Part shown: in pieces, positions 8,244 through 16,029 of the stretch | Layout of the letters: every line of letters begins with the position of its first letter | Numbering within the stretch: the first letter of the stretch is position 1 | Position numbers and translations under genes: made by a program | Assembly (NCBI RefSeq): GCF_002995745.1 | Contig: NZ_PVXQ01000003.1 | Span: 62,001 to 126,000, forward strand | From: Clostridium vincentii | GTDB lineage: Bacteria; Bacillota; Clostridia; Clostridiales; Clostridiaceae | Direction: 5' to 3' | Length of the DNA stretch: 64,000 bases | The notes under the pieces: generated by a model | What the model saw: only the letters and a program-made list of their open reading frames with translations | The model's database searches: none | Told to the model about the DNA's origin: nothing

Positions 8244-8687
8244 ATGGATAAAATTGATTTAAATCTTATAAAATTATTAGAAGAAAATGCTCGATACCCG
8301 TTAAAAAAACTTGCAGAAGAAGTATTCTTATCATCACCTGCAGTCTCAGCTCGGATAGAAAAATTGGAGAGAACAGGAGTGATTATAGGATATAGTGCTA
8401 AAGTTAATCAGTTGGAACTTGGTTATAATATTACTGCATTTATTAATTTAGCTATGTCACCAAAACAAAAAACTGAGTTTTATCCATTTATTGCTGATTG
8501 TCCTAATGTCCTTGAGTGTAATTGTGTAACAGGTAATTATTCAATGCTTATAAAAGTAGCATATCGAACTACCGTGGAGCTTGATACTTTTATTGGTCAT
8601 TTGCAAAAGTTTGGCAACACTGAAACGCAGATTGTTTTTTCTACACCCGTGGATCCTAGGGGTATTCAAATTCAGATTAATGAATAA
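8244..8687 (+). CDS. Lrp/AsnC-family transcriptional regulator
   Basis: This 147-residue regulator has an N-terminal winged helix-turn-helix (residues 4-52; LIKLLEENARYPLKKLAEEV, then the recognition helix SSPAVSARIEKLE) and a C-terminal RAM/AsnC ligand-binding domain (about 65-145). It is a DNA-binding protein that usually responds to an amino acid. The ATG at 8244 follows GAGGAG; an earlier in-frame ATG at 8175 lies inside the leader hairpin and lacks a ribosome-binding site. Next to aspA on the opposite strand, it may regulate amino acid metabolism, but the target is unknown. Its leader terminator suggests attenuation control. Confidence 0.9.
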   Translation: MDKIDLNLIKLLEENARYPLKKLAEEVFLSSPAVSARIEKLERTGVIIGYSAKVNQLELGYNITAFINLAMSPKQKTEFYPFIADCPNVLECNCVTGNYSMLIKVAYRTTVELDTFIGHLQKFGNTETQIVFSTPVDPRGIQIQINE

Positions 8688-8702
8688 GTCTATAGAAATT
8701 AA

Positions 8703-8732
8703 AAAATCAGCCTATTTCGGCTGATTTTCAAG
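8703..8732. terminator. Bidirectional terminator
   Basis: A perfect 10-bp hairpin, AAAATCAGCC (8703-8712) and GGCTGATTTT (8719-8728), in the gap between the convergent Lrp-type gene and the 51-residue gene. Confidence 0.8.
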
Positions 8733-8738
8733 GCATAA

Positions 8739-8894
8739 TTAAAATCCTTTATGTTTAGCTTCTAGGCCACTTTCGTTAATTCCCGGCTTTTCACGAGTAG
8801 TATTAAAACTATTTTTTGTGTATTGTCCTTGAGATTTGGTGCCATTCTTTAAATAATTTTTTTTATCATATTCTCTGTGGTTTTGACTATCCAT
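8739..8894 (-). CDS. Small hydrophilic protein, likely sporulation-associated
   Basis: A 51-residue, very hydrophilic protein rich in Lys, Asn, Gly and Ser, with no TM segment and no domain recognised. The ATG at 8894 is chosen because AAGGAG lies 9 bases upstream; longer in-frame starts have no such site. It follows the cotJ operon on the same strand but has its own sigma-E-like promoter (8926-8955) and is bounded by terminators. Size, composition and promoter resemble small spore or mother-cell proteins; that role is inferred. Confidence 0.6.
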   Translation of the reverse strand: MDSQNHREYDKKNYLKNGTKSQGQYTKNSFNTTREKPGINESGLEAKHKGF

Positions 8895-8925
8895 AAACAG
8901 CATCTCCTTTCTTTTTGGTACATAC

Positions 8926-8955
8926 ATAGTATGCCAACAATTTATATAATAATTC
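8926..8955 (-). promoter_or_regulatory. Candidate sigma-E promoter of the 51-residue gene
   Basis: On the minus strand, GAATTATT, 14 bases, then CATACTAT. The -10 matches the sigma-E consensus CATACAHT at all but one position; the -35 is partial. It lies about 30 bases before the start codon. Confidence 0.5.
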
Positions 8956-8960
8956 AAATA

Positions 8961-9000
8961 AAAAATGGTATGAAACCTAAAATTTTCATACCATTTTTAA
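8961..9000 (-). terminator. Terminator of the cotJ operon
   Basis: A 15-bp hairpin (AAAAATGGTATGAAA 8961-8975 with TTTCATACCATTTTT 8984-8998) just after the cotJC stop; on the minus strand the tail is T-rich. Confidence 0.8.
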
Positions 9001-9012
9001 AAACTCTATTTA

Positions 9013-9567
9013 CTAAATAGAATCTTGAATAGCCATTAAGCCTTCGCCGAATCGTTGAAAGTGAACGACTTCTCTTTCTCTTAAAAATTTCAAAATTTCT
9101 TTTATGTCATAATCATCTGTTAAATTTATTAAATGTTCATAGGTTGCTCTAGCTTTTTGTTCTGCAGCCATATCTTCGGTAATATCAGCTACTGGATCGC
9201 CTTTTGCTTGTATATAAGTTGCTGTCCATGGATTTCCAGATGCATCATTATAAAACAATGCTTTTCCATGATCTACATAACTGGCACCAAGTCCTACAGC
9301 CACAAGTTCTTCTAAGGACGCATTTTCAACAATTTGATGAACCATTGTTCCAATCATCTCAACGTGCGCAAGTTCCTCAGTTCCAATATCGGTCAACAAT
9401 GCTTTTGATTTGCCTGTAGGCATTGTAAAACGTTGATTTAAATATCTAAGGGCTGCTCCTAATTCTCCGTCTGGGCCACCATATTGCGATATAAGAAATT
9501 TAGCCATCTTTAAATCTTTTGATTTTAGATTGATTGGATATTGCAGAGTTTTTACGTAAGTCCACAT
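9013..9567 (-). CDS. cotJC: Spore coat protein CotJC, manganese-catalase family
   Basis: This 184-residue protein is homologous over its length to Bacillus CotJC (LQYPINLKSKDLKMAKFLIS; GGPDGELGAALRYLNQRFT; NPWTATYIQAKGDPVADI). It has the ferritin-like four-helix fold of manganese catalases with carboxylate/His metal ligands in EELAHVE near residue 64 and REREVVHFQRF near 168. It is a spore coat component and possibly removes peroxide. The ATG at 9567 is preferred over upstream in-frame ATGs because AGGAGG lies about 10 bases before it and the family starts here. It is 2 bases after the cotJB stop. Confidence 0.94.
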   Translation of the reverse strand: MWTYVKTLQYPINLKSKDLKMAKFLISQYGGPDGELGAALRYLNQRFTMPTGKSKALLTDIGTEELAHVEMIGTMVHQIVENASLEELVAVGLGASYVDHGKALFYNDASGNPWTATYIQAKGDPVADITEDMAAEQKARATYEHLINLTDDYDIKEILKFLREREVVHFQRFGEGLMAIQDSI

Positions 9568-9569
9568 AC

Positions 9570-9833
9570 TTAATTCTTCCTCCTGATTTTTCTTTGCCAA
9601 GGCCATGGATCGTGTGTCCAAGACTCAGGATTACTATTATCGGATGAACCGAAATTTGTAAGTTGTCCATATTTTTCTTCATATATACACATTGATTCGG
9701 ACAGTTTCATAGATATTTCTTTATAGTCACGTTTGGCATTTTCACATTCTGGAAAATTATCTAGGTATAGATTAAGGTCCAGAGCGTAAAATTGATATTT
9801 CATTATACTTTCCATTAAGTCTTTTTTATCCAT
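9570..9833 (-). CDS. cotJB: Spore coat protein CotJB
   Basis: This 87-residue protein matches CotJB in length and pattern: an N-terminal helix (LMESIMKYQFYALDLNLYLD), then NFPECENAKRDY and a Pro/Trp-rich end WTHDPWPWQ. It is a coat-assembly partner of CotJA and CotJC, made in the mother cell during sporulation. It is the middle gene of cotJABC, 14 bases after cotJA and 2 bases before cotJC. The biochemical role is not established. Confidence 0.92.
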   Translation of the reverse strand: MDKKDLMESIMKYQFYALDLNLYLDNFPECENAKRDYKEISMKLSESMCIYEEKYGQLTNFGSSDNSNPESWTHDPWPWQRKIRRKN

Positions 9834-9847
9834 TTATATATCACCTC

Positions 9848-10015
9848 TTAGCATTTAGATTTTGTTTTTTCATAATAGGGCATAGATAGATCTTTGAATA
9901 TTGTACCTTTTTCAAAGGCATCGTTAATTGTATATAAGTTTTCATAAACTTGAAGTAGTACATATGCTCTAGCATAGTCCATTTCTTTACCTAAATATTC
10001 AATATCTTTACGCAT
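9848..10015 (-). CDS. cotJA: Spore coat-associated protein CotJA
   Basis: A 55-codon gene read from the minus strand: it starts MRKDIEYLGKEMDYARAYVL and contains LYTINDAFEKGTIFKDLSMP. The ARAYV...Q.Y..LY and KGTIFxDLxxPY patterns are those of CotJA, which places this hydrophilic protein in the inner coat with CotJB and CotJC. The start ATG at 10015 is preceded by AAGGA. It is the first gene of the operon, with a sigma-E-like promoter about 40-65 bases upstream. It is shorter than Bacillus CotJA (about 80 residues), mainly lacking N-terminal residues. Confidence 0.87.
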   Translation of the reverse strand: MRKDIEYLGKEMDYARAYVLLQVYENLYTINDAFEKGTIFKDLSMPYYEKTKSKC

Positions 10016-10051
10016 TTTGTTTATCCTTTCATTATTCTTTTGCTCATTGCT

Positions 10052-10080
10052 ATATTATGAGAAATATCTAAGAAATGTGA
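10052..10080 (-). promoter_or_regulatory. Candidate sigma-E promoter of cotJABC
   Basis: On the minus strand TCACATT, 14 bases, CATAATAT. The consensus is KMATATT and CATACAHT; each box has one or two mismatches. The same -10 could also be read as sigma-K (ACA, 16 bases, CATAATATA). In Bacillus cotJABC is sigma-E dependent, which favours the first reading. Confidence 0.55.
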
Positions 10081-10106
10081 AGAATTAAGAAGAAAATTAC
10101 TCTTAT

Positions 10107-10167
10107 GAAGGAAAGTGAAGGAAAGTGAATTAAAAGCGTTGACATGTGAATTAATTTGAAGTATATT
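10107..10167 (+). promoter_or_regulatory. Promoter, tandem repeats and cre-like site of the fructose operon
   Basis: TTGACA (10139-10144), a 17-base spacer and TATATT (10162-10167) form a strong sigma-A promoter. Upstream lies a tandem duplication of GAAGGAAAGT (10107-10126), and GTGAATTAA occurs twice (10125-10133 and 10147-10155, 22 bases apart), a plausible operator for the adjacent DeoR-type regulator. TTAAAAGCGTTGACA (10130-10144) matches the CcpA cre consensus WTGNAANCGNWNNCA except at one base and covers the -35 box, which would give carbon catabolite repression. Confidence 0.65.
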
Positions 10168-10188
10168 GATTGTAAGGGAGTGATGTAA

Positions 10189-10941
10189 ATGTTAACAGAG
10201 GAAAGACAGAGGCTAATATTAAATAAATTAGAAAAAGAATCTGTGCTGTATGTTAACGATTTAGTTACATATTTAGATACATCAGAATCAACAATAAGAA
10301 GAGATTTAAATACACTAAATAAAAATGGGTCCCTTAATAAGGTTCATGGTGGCGCTACGTCAATAAAAGAAAAACTTATAAATACTATTGAAGAGAAAGT
10401 TCAAAATAGACAAGCTCTAAATATTGAAGAAAAAATTATTATAGCAAAATATGCAGCTAGGTTAATCAAACCAAATGATATGGTTTATTTGGATGCTGGA
10501 ACAACAACAGAATTGATGATTGACTTTATAACAGAAAAAAAAGCAATTTTTGTAACTAATGGAATAGTCCATGCTAAGAAGCTGATAGAAAAAGGGTTCA
10601 AAACATACATCTTAGGTGGGGAACTTAAAATTATTACTGAAGCGATAGTTGGAGTAGAAGCTATAAATAGTCTTAGAAAATATAATTTTGCAAAAGGTTT
10701 TTTTGGTGCTAATGGAATCCATAAAGAAAGAGGTTATACAACACCTGATATTAGTGAAGCAATGGTAAAGGAAGAGGCTTTAAACAGAAGTAAGGAAGCA
10801 TATATCATTTGCGATAAATCTAAGTTTGATGAAATAAGTTCTATAACTTTTGGGGATATTAATAGTGCTACAATAATTACTACATTATTAGAAGATAAAT
10901 CCTATAGAGAATTTACTAAAATAAAGGAAGTGATCAAATAA
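10189..10941 (+). CDS. fruR: DeoR-family transcriptional regulator of fructose operon
   Basis: This 250-residue protein has an N-terminal DeoR helix-turn-helix (residues 3-57; DLVTYLDTSESTIRRDLNTL) followed by the DeoR sensor domain of the ribose-isomerase-like fold, with DAGTTTELM near 100 and VTNGI near 122 binding a sugar phosphate. It is the first gene of the fruR-fruK-fruA operon, so it most likely represses that operon until fructose 1-phosphate appears. The fruK ATG overlaps its stop by one base. Operator candidates lie in the promoter region. Confidence 0.88.
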   Translation: MLTEERQRLILNKLEKESVLYVNDLVTYLDTSESTIRRDLNTLNKNGSLNKVHGGATSIKEKLINTIEEKVQNRQALNIEEKIIIAKYAARLIKPNDMVYLDAGTTTELMIDFITEKKAIFVTNGIVHAKKLIEKGFKTYILGGELKIITEAIVGVEAINSLRKYNFAKGFFGANGIHKERGYTTPDISEAMVKEEALNRSKEAYIICDKSKFDEISSITFGDINSATIITTLLEDKSYREFTKIKEVIK

Positions 10942-11846
10942 TGATTTATACAATTACCTTTAACCCAGCACTAGATTACGTAGTAAAAGTTGAAAATTTT
11001 AATTTAGGTCATGTTAATAGAAGTGTTGGAGAAAAAGTATATCCTGGAGGCAAGGGAATTAATGTTTCTATTGTACTAAATAATTTGGACGTAGAAAATA
11101 AAGCTCTTGGTTATATAGCGGGATTTACAGGAGTTGAAATAGAAAGAAGTGTTAGGGCACTAGGATGTTTAACTGATTTTATCCATCTTGAAAATGGTAT
11201 GTCTAGAATAAATGTAAAAATAAAGACAGATAAAGAGTCAGAAATTAATGGTGGTGGACCGGATATAACTGAAACAGATTTAAAGGGTCTTTACAATAAA
11301 CTAGATGCATTATGTGAGGACGATATATTGGTTTTGGCAGGAAGTATACCAAAATCATTACCAGAGGATATTTATGAAAGCATAATGAAAAGACTTGATG
11401 GTCGAGGCATTAGATTTATTGTAGATACAACAGGGAAATTACTATTAAATGTACTAAAATATAAACCGTTTTTAATAAAGCCAAATCACCACGAGCTTGG
11501 GGAAGTATTCAATGTCGAAATTAAAACCCAAGAAGAAATTATTTTATATTCTAAAAAGCTTATTGAAATGGGTGCTGAAAATGTTATTATTTCCATGGCT
11601 GGAGATGGTGCTATACTTGTAGAATCTAATGGGGGTGTAACAATAAGCGGTGTTCCAAAGGGAATTGTTAAAAATTCTGTTGGAGCAGGAGATTCTATGG
11701 TAGCGGGATTTATAGCTGGGTATTTAAATAATAAGGATATTAGAGAAGGATTTAAAATGGGGGTTGCAACAGGAAGTGCCAGTGCATTTTCTGATGGGTT
11801 AGCAACAAAAGAAAAAGTTTATTCTTTATTAAAAGAAATAAAATAA
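10941..11846 (+). CDS. fruK: 1-phosphofructokinase
   Basis: This 301-residue PfkB-family sugar kinase converts fructose 1-phosphate to fructose 1,6-bisphosphate with ATP. The substrate-binding GGKGINVS lies near residue 36 and the C-terminal PfkB signature with catalytic Asp, NSVGAGDSMVAGF, near 244-256. Length matches bacterial FruK. Translation is coupled to the regulator gene (ATG overlaps its TAA), and the PTS transporter gene follows after 16 bases. Tagatose-6-phosphate kinase is a close relative, but the EII-fructose neighbour supports FruK. Confidence 0.93.
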   Translation: MIYTITFNPALDYVVKVENFNLGHVNRSVGEKVYPGGKGINVSIVLNNLDVENKALGYIAGFTGVEIERSVRALGCLTDFIHLENGMSRINVKIKTDKESEINGGGPDITETDLKGLYNKLDALCEDDILVLAGSIPKSLPEDIYESIMKRLDGRGIRFIVDTTGKLLLNVLKYKPFLIKPNHHELGEVFNVEIKTQEEIILYSKKLIEMGAENVIISMAGDGAILVESNGGVTISGVPKGIVKNSVGAGDSMVAGFIAGYLNNKDIREGFKMGVATGSASAFSDGLATKEKVYSLLKEIK

Positions 11847-11862
11847 TGGGAGGTAGATTATA

Positions 11863-13768
11863 ATGAAAATTACTGATTTATTAAAAATTAGTGGGATTGA
11901 TCTCAACACAAAAGTTAGTACAAAGGATGAAGCTATAACTAAACTTGTAGATTTAATGGATAGCTTAGGAAATTTAAATGATAAAGAAGCATATAAAAAA
12001 GCTGTTTTAGAAAGAGAGAGCTTAAGTACTACAGGTATTGGAGATCAAATAGCAATACCTCATGCAAAAACAAAAGCAGTTAAAGCAGCAGGACTTTCAG
12101 CTATGGTAATTAGAGATGGAATTGATTTTGATTCTTTAGATGGAGAATCTGTTAAGTTATTTTTTATGATAGCAGCTCCAGATGGAGAAAACAACCTACA
12201 CCTAGAAGTATTGGCTAGATTAGCAACTATGCTAATGGATGCTAATTTCAAGAATCAGTTAATTAATGCAAAAAGTAAAGAAGAATTTTTAGCACTTATT
12301 GATAAAAATGAAAATATTAAGGTTAATAAGGAGAATGATAAAATGAAAGCAGGAAGTTATAGAATCTTAGCCGTAACAGCTTGTCCAACAGGAATTGCTC
12401 ATACTTATATGGCAGCTGAAAGTCTTGAAAATAAAGCAAATGAAATGGGAGTATCTATAAAAGTTGAGACTAATGGAGCAGGTGGAGCCAAAAATGTTTT
12501 AACTAAGCAAGAAATAAAAGATGCTGAATGTATAATTATAGCAGCAGATAAAAATGTATCTATGGAAAGATTTAATGGTAAAAAGGTTATTCAAACTAAG
12601 GTTTCAAATGGTATACACAAATCTGAAGAACTTATAAATAAAGCTATTAGTGGAAATGTACCTGTCTATAACCATGGATCTAAAAGTTCAGATTCAGATG
12701 ATAGCTTAGACGAAAAAGAAGGTATAGGAAGACAAATATATAAACATTTAATGAATGGTGTTTCTCATATGTTACCATTTGTTATTGGTGGAGGTATATT
12801 AATTGCAATAGCATTCTTACTTGATGATTACAGCATTGACCCATCAAAATTTGGTAGTAATTTACCAATAGCAGCATTCTTCAAAACTATAGGAGGAACT
12901 GCATTTGACTTTATGTTACCTATATTAGCAGGATATATCGCTATGAGTATAGCTGATAGACCAGGCTTAGCACTTGGTTTTGTTGGTGGAGCACTTGCAA
13001 AGGCCGGTACAACGTATGCAAGCGCATTTGACTCTTCTATATCAGTAGTAAGTGGAGGCTTCTTAGGGGCATTATTTGCAGGGTTTCTTGCTGGTTATAT
13101 AGTTTTAGGCTTAAAGAAAGTATTTAGTGGGTTACCAAAAGCCTTTGAAGGAATAAAACCAATATTGTTATATCCAGTATTTGAACTATTATTAGTATGT
13201 CTTGTAATGGTATTTATAAATCCATTCTTTGGATCAATAACTACAGCAATTACAGCTGGTCTTAATTCAATGGGAGGAACTAGTAGAATTCTTCTTGGAA
13301 TAGTTGTTGCAGGTATGATGGCAATAGATATGGGTGGTCCATTTAATAAGGCAGCTTATTTATTCGGAACAGCATCTTTAGCTAGTGGAAATTATGGCAG
13401 CAGTAATGGCTGGTGGTATGGTACCACCACTTGCAATAGCAATTTGTACAACATTCTTTAAGAAGAAGTTTACTAAAAGTGAAAGAGAAGCAGGAATAAC
13501 AAACTATATTATGGGGTTATCCTTTATAACAGAAGGAGCAATACCATTTGCCGCAGCAGATCCACTAAGAGTTATACCAGCATGTATAGCAGGATCTGCA
13601 AGAGCAGGAGCAATATCAATGGCATTTGAATCTACATTAAGAGCACCTCACGGTGGAATATTCGTACTACCGGTTATAGGAAGTCCACTTGGATTCTTCA
13701 TAGCACTAGTTGCAGGTTCTCTTGTTGGAATGGCAGTTCTAGCACTGTTAAAGAAAAACAAAGCATAA
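11863..13768 (+). pseudogene. fruA: PTS fructose transporter EIIABC, interrupted by a frameshift
   Basis: The product imports and phosphorylates fructose to fructose 1-phosphate. EIIA (residues 1-150, active His in IAIPHAKTKA), EIIB (about 162-260, active Cys in VTACPTGIAHTYMAAE) and a membrane EIIC domain (from about 285) are in order. Near 13385-13390 (GCTAGTGGAAATTATG) the frame shifts. The first frame continues about 25 unrelated residues to a stop at 13461. The second frame resumes with [20 protein letters not shown]-like EIIC sequence and runs to 13768. One extra G, or a loss of two bases, explains it. Both parts are well conserved, so the lesion is recent, a sequencing error, or tolerated. 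Without repair the EIIC C-terminus is lost. Confidence 0.88.
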
Positions 13769-13795
13769 AATATATTTAAAGAAAAATAAATCATA

Positions 13796-13845
13796 AAAGC
13801 TGTCTCAAAATATTAATATATTTTGAGACAGCTTAAATTTTTTTT
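13796..13845 (+). terminator. Terminator of the fructose operon
   Basis: A 17-bp hairpin (AAGCTGTCTCAAAATAT, loop, then its complement ending GAGACAGCTT) followed by AAATTTTTTTT. Confidence 0.9.
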
Positions 13846-13969
13846 CAGAGGAGGTAAGAAGTGAATCTAGAGTAAATTTCACTATAGATAGGAATAGCAC
13901 TAGATAAAAAAAAGAAAAACGGTTATAATTTATATATATAAAATTCAAACTGGAAAAGGTGGAATTGTA

Positions 13970-14428
13970 ATGAAGTGTCCCTTCTGTTCCTTTGAAGAGA
14001 GTAAGGTAGTTGATTCAAGATCAACTGATGATAATAATACTATTAGACGACGAAGAGAATGTTTAGCCTGTGGAAAGAGATATACTACATATGAAAAGAT
14101 AGAAGATATACCTATTCTTGTTATTAAAAAGGACTCAACTAGAGAACATTTTAATAAGGATAAGATAGTAAATGGTTTGATTATTGCATGTCAAAAAAGG
14201 CCTGTATCCAGACAGCAAATTGAAGATATAGCAGAATATATCGAGAAAATTATTTCTAATAAAATGTTAACTGAAGTTAAAAGTGATTATATTGGTGAAA
14301 TGATAATGGATAAATTAAAGGGTGTTGATGAAGTTTCCTATGTTAGGTTTGCATCTGTTTATAGACAATTTAAAGACATAAATACTTTCTTAGAGGAAAT
14401 TAAAGGCTTAATGACAAGTAAAAGATAA
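13970..14428 (+). CDS. nrdR: Transcriptional repressor NrdR
   Basis: This 152-residue regulator of ribonucleotide reductase genes has an N-terminal zinc ribbon (CPFC at 3-6 and CLACGKR near 31-37) and an ATP-cone domain (about residues 49-139) that senses ATP/dATP. The motif RRRRECLACGKRYTTYE is diagnostic. It is monocistronic with AAGGTGG before the ATG; no nrd genes are in the window, so it acts in trans. Length is standard for the family. Confidence 0.96.
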   Translation: MKCPFCSFEESKVVDSRSTDDNNTIRRRRECLACGKRYTTYEKIEDIPILVIKKDSTREHFNKDKIVNGLIIACQKRPVSRQQIEDIAEYIEKIISNKMLTEVKSDYIGEMIMDKLKGVDEVSYVRFASVYRQFKDINTFLEEIKGLMTSKR

Positions 14429-14434
14429 ACTTTA

Positions 14435-14466
14435 GAGCAACTGATATATTCAGGGGCTTTTTTTGC
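14435..14466 (+). terminator. Terminator after nrdR
   Basis: Imperfect hairpin with inner CTGA/TCAG and outer AGC/GCT pairs, followed by a run of seven T. Confidence 0.6.
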
Positions 14467-14563
14467 TTTAAATTCAGGTTAAAGTTAAGTTAATTATAAT
14501 GTATTAAAATAGATAATTAGATTATATAATGTTAAACTAATCCTAGTATGGTAAGGAGGAATA

Positions 14564-15304
14564 ATGATAAAATTAAAGGCTAATTCCTTAAATAGATATA
14601 AAGATTATTTAGTAATGGACAATAATGAAATAAAGGTTGTGTTCTCAACAGCAGAGGAAGAGAAGAATTTTAATAGGAATACAGACGAGGGATGCAAAGA
14701 GTTGAATAATTTGAAAAGAGAATTTAACGTAGATAATGTAGTATATTTAAAACAAATTCACTCTGATAAAGTTGTGGTTTTTAATGGGGAAAAAGAAAAT
14801 GAAGTTATTGAAACAGAGGGAGATGCATTAATTACAAATGTTGGGAATTCGATAATTGGAGTGTTTACAGCTGATTGTGTTCCAATAATTTTAGTGGATA
14901 GAAATAAAGGCGTAATTGCAGCAATTCATTCTGGATGGAAAGGAACATATAAATCAATTACAAAAAAGACTATAGATAAACTTATAAAAGAGTACAAAGT
15001 AGATCATAAGGATATAAAGGCTTATATTGGGCCTCATATTAGAAAGTGTTGTTATGAAGTATCAGAAGAATTAAAAAATAATTTTATTAAAGAAAAGAAC
15101 ATAAGTGAAGATAAATTGTTTCTAGGTAGAAACTTAAATATGGAAGAATGTATTTTGAATGATCTTAGAGAACATGGAGTTATTGAGGAGAATATTAATT
15201 CAGTTCAATTGTGCACTCATTGTTCAAAAGAAATCAAATTGCATTCCTATAGATCTTCAAAGGGAGCGTATGGAAGGTTATTTTCATTTGCAATATTGAA
15301 ATAG
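14564..15304 (+). CDS. pgeF: PgeF/YlmD family purine nucleoside phosphorylase (polyphenol oxidase family)
   Basis: This 246-residue member of the YfiH/LACC1 family has the family motifs LKQIHSDKVV near residue 62, TADCVPIILVD near 105, AIHSGWKGTYKSI near 124 and IGPHIRKCCYEV near 160; the two His and the Cys form the metal site. Family members cleave purine nucleosides with phosphate or correct misincorporated residues in peptidoglycan precursors; which role dominates here is unknown. AAGGAGG lies 7 bases before the ATG. It is followed after 11 bases by phoP, and may share a transcript with phoPR. Confidence 0.88.
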   Translation: MIKLKANSLNRYKDYLVMDNNEIKVVFSTAEEEKNFNRNTDEGCKELNNLKREFNVDNVVYLKQIHSDKVVVFNGEKENEVIETEGDALITNVGNSIIGVFTADCVPIILVDRNKGVIAAIHSGWKGTYKSITKKTIDKLIKEYKVDHKDIKAYIGPHIRKCCYEVSEELKNNFIKEKNISEDKLFLGRNLNMEECILNDLREHGVIEENINSVQLCTHCSKEIKLHSYRSSKGAYGRLFSFAILK

Positions 15305-15315
15305 GGGGAATAAAA

Positions 15316-16029
15316 ATGGCTGAGGAAAAAGTGTTAATAGTTGATGATGAAGAACATATTGTAGAGTTACTAAAATTTAATTTAACTAATGCTGGATATA
15401 AGGTTATTACAGCAAATAATGGGTTGGATGCATTGAAGCTTGCAAAGGAAAATAAACCGGATTTGTTGCTTCTTGATTTGATGTTACCTGGAATGGATGG
15501 TCTTGATGTTTGTAAGGAAATAAAAAGAAATAAGGAAAGTTCAAATACATCCATAATTATGCTCACAGCAAAGGGTGAAGAGTTCGATAAAATATTAGGA
15601 TTAGAGTTAGGTGCGGATGATTACATTACAAAGCCTTTTTCTATAAGAGAATTACTTGCCAGGGTAAAGGCTGTTCTAAGAAGAGCTGGAAGCAGAGAAG
15701 AGGGGCTTGATGAAGTTTTCGAAAGTGGAAGACTTAAGATTAATTTTGAGAGACATGAGGTTTTTATTGAGGATGTTAAAGTAGATTTAACATTAAAAGA
15801 GTTTGAACTTCTTCAAATTTTAATTAAGAATAAGGGGAAAATACTTCAAAGGGAAACCTTATTAGATAAGATATGGGGATATGAATATATTGGTGAAACA
15901 AGGACAGTTGATGTCCATATAAGATATATAAGAAAGAAAATAGAAGAGGATGATAAAAATCCTAGATTTATTGAAACAATTAGAGGCGTGGGGTATAGGT
16001 TTAACCCATTGCAAAGCAATGAGAAGTAA
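15316..16029 (+). CDS. phoP: Phosphate-type response regulator PhoP (OmpR family)
   Basis: This 237-residue protein has a receiver domain (residues 5-120; acidic DDEE near 10-13, phosphoacceptor Asp in LLLLDLMLPGMDG, Lys in TKPFS) and an OmpR-type winged helix at the C-terminus (about 135-232; ETRTVDVHIRYIRKKIEED). It is followed by an overlapping histidine kinase gene and then the pst operon, whose promoter carries TTAACA repeats of the kind bound by PhoP. It therefore most likely activates phosphate-starvation genes. Confidence 0.9.
   Translation: MAEEKVLIVDDEEHIVELLKFNLTNAGYKVITANNGLDALKLAKENKPDLLLLDLMLPGMDGLDVCKEIKRNKESSNTSIIMLTAKGEEFDKILGLELGADDYITKPFSIRELLARVKAVLRRAGSREEGLDEVFESGRLKINFERHEVFIEDVKVDLTLKEFELLQILIKNKGKILQRETLLDKIWGYEYIGETRTVDVHIRYIRKKIEEDDKNPRFIETIRGVGYRFNPLQSNEK

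Noticed and set aside
13381-13400. Programmed +1 frameshift in fruA
   Set aside because: No slippery sequence with a rare codon or stop, and no stimulatory structure; known EIIABC genes are not recoded.
13855-13880. GGAGG followed by a GTG after the fructose operon terminator
   Set aside because: The frame ends after four codons, so it is at most a chance ribosome-binding-site-like sequence.
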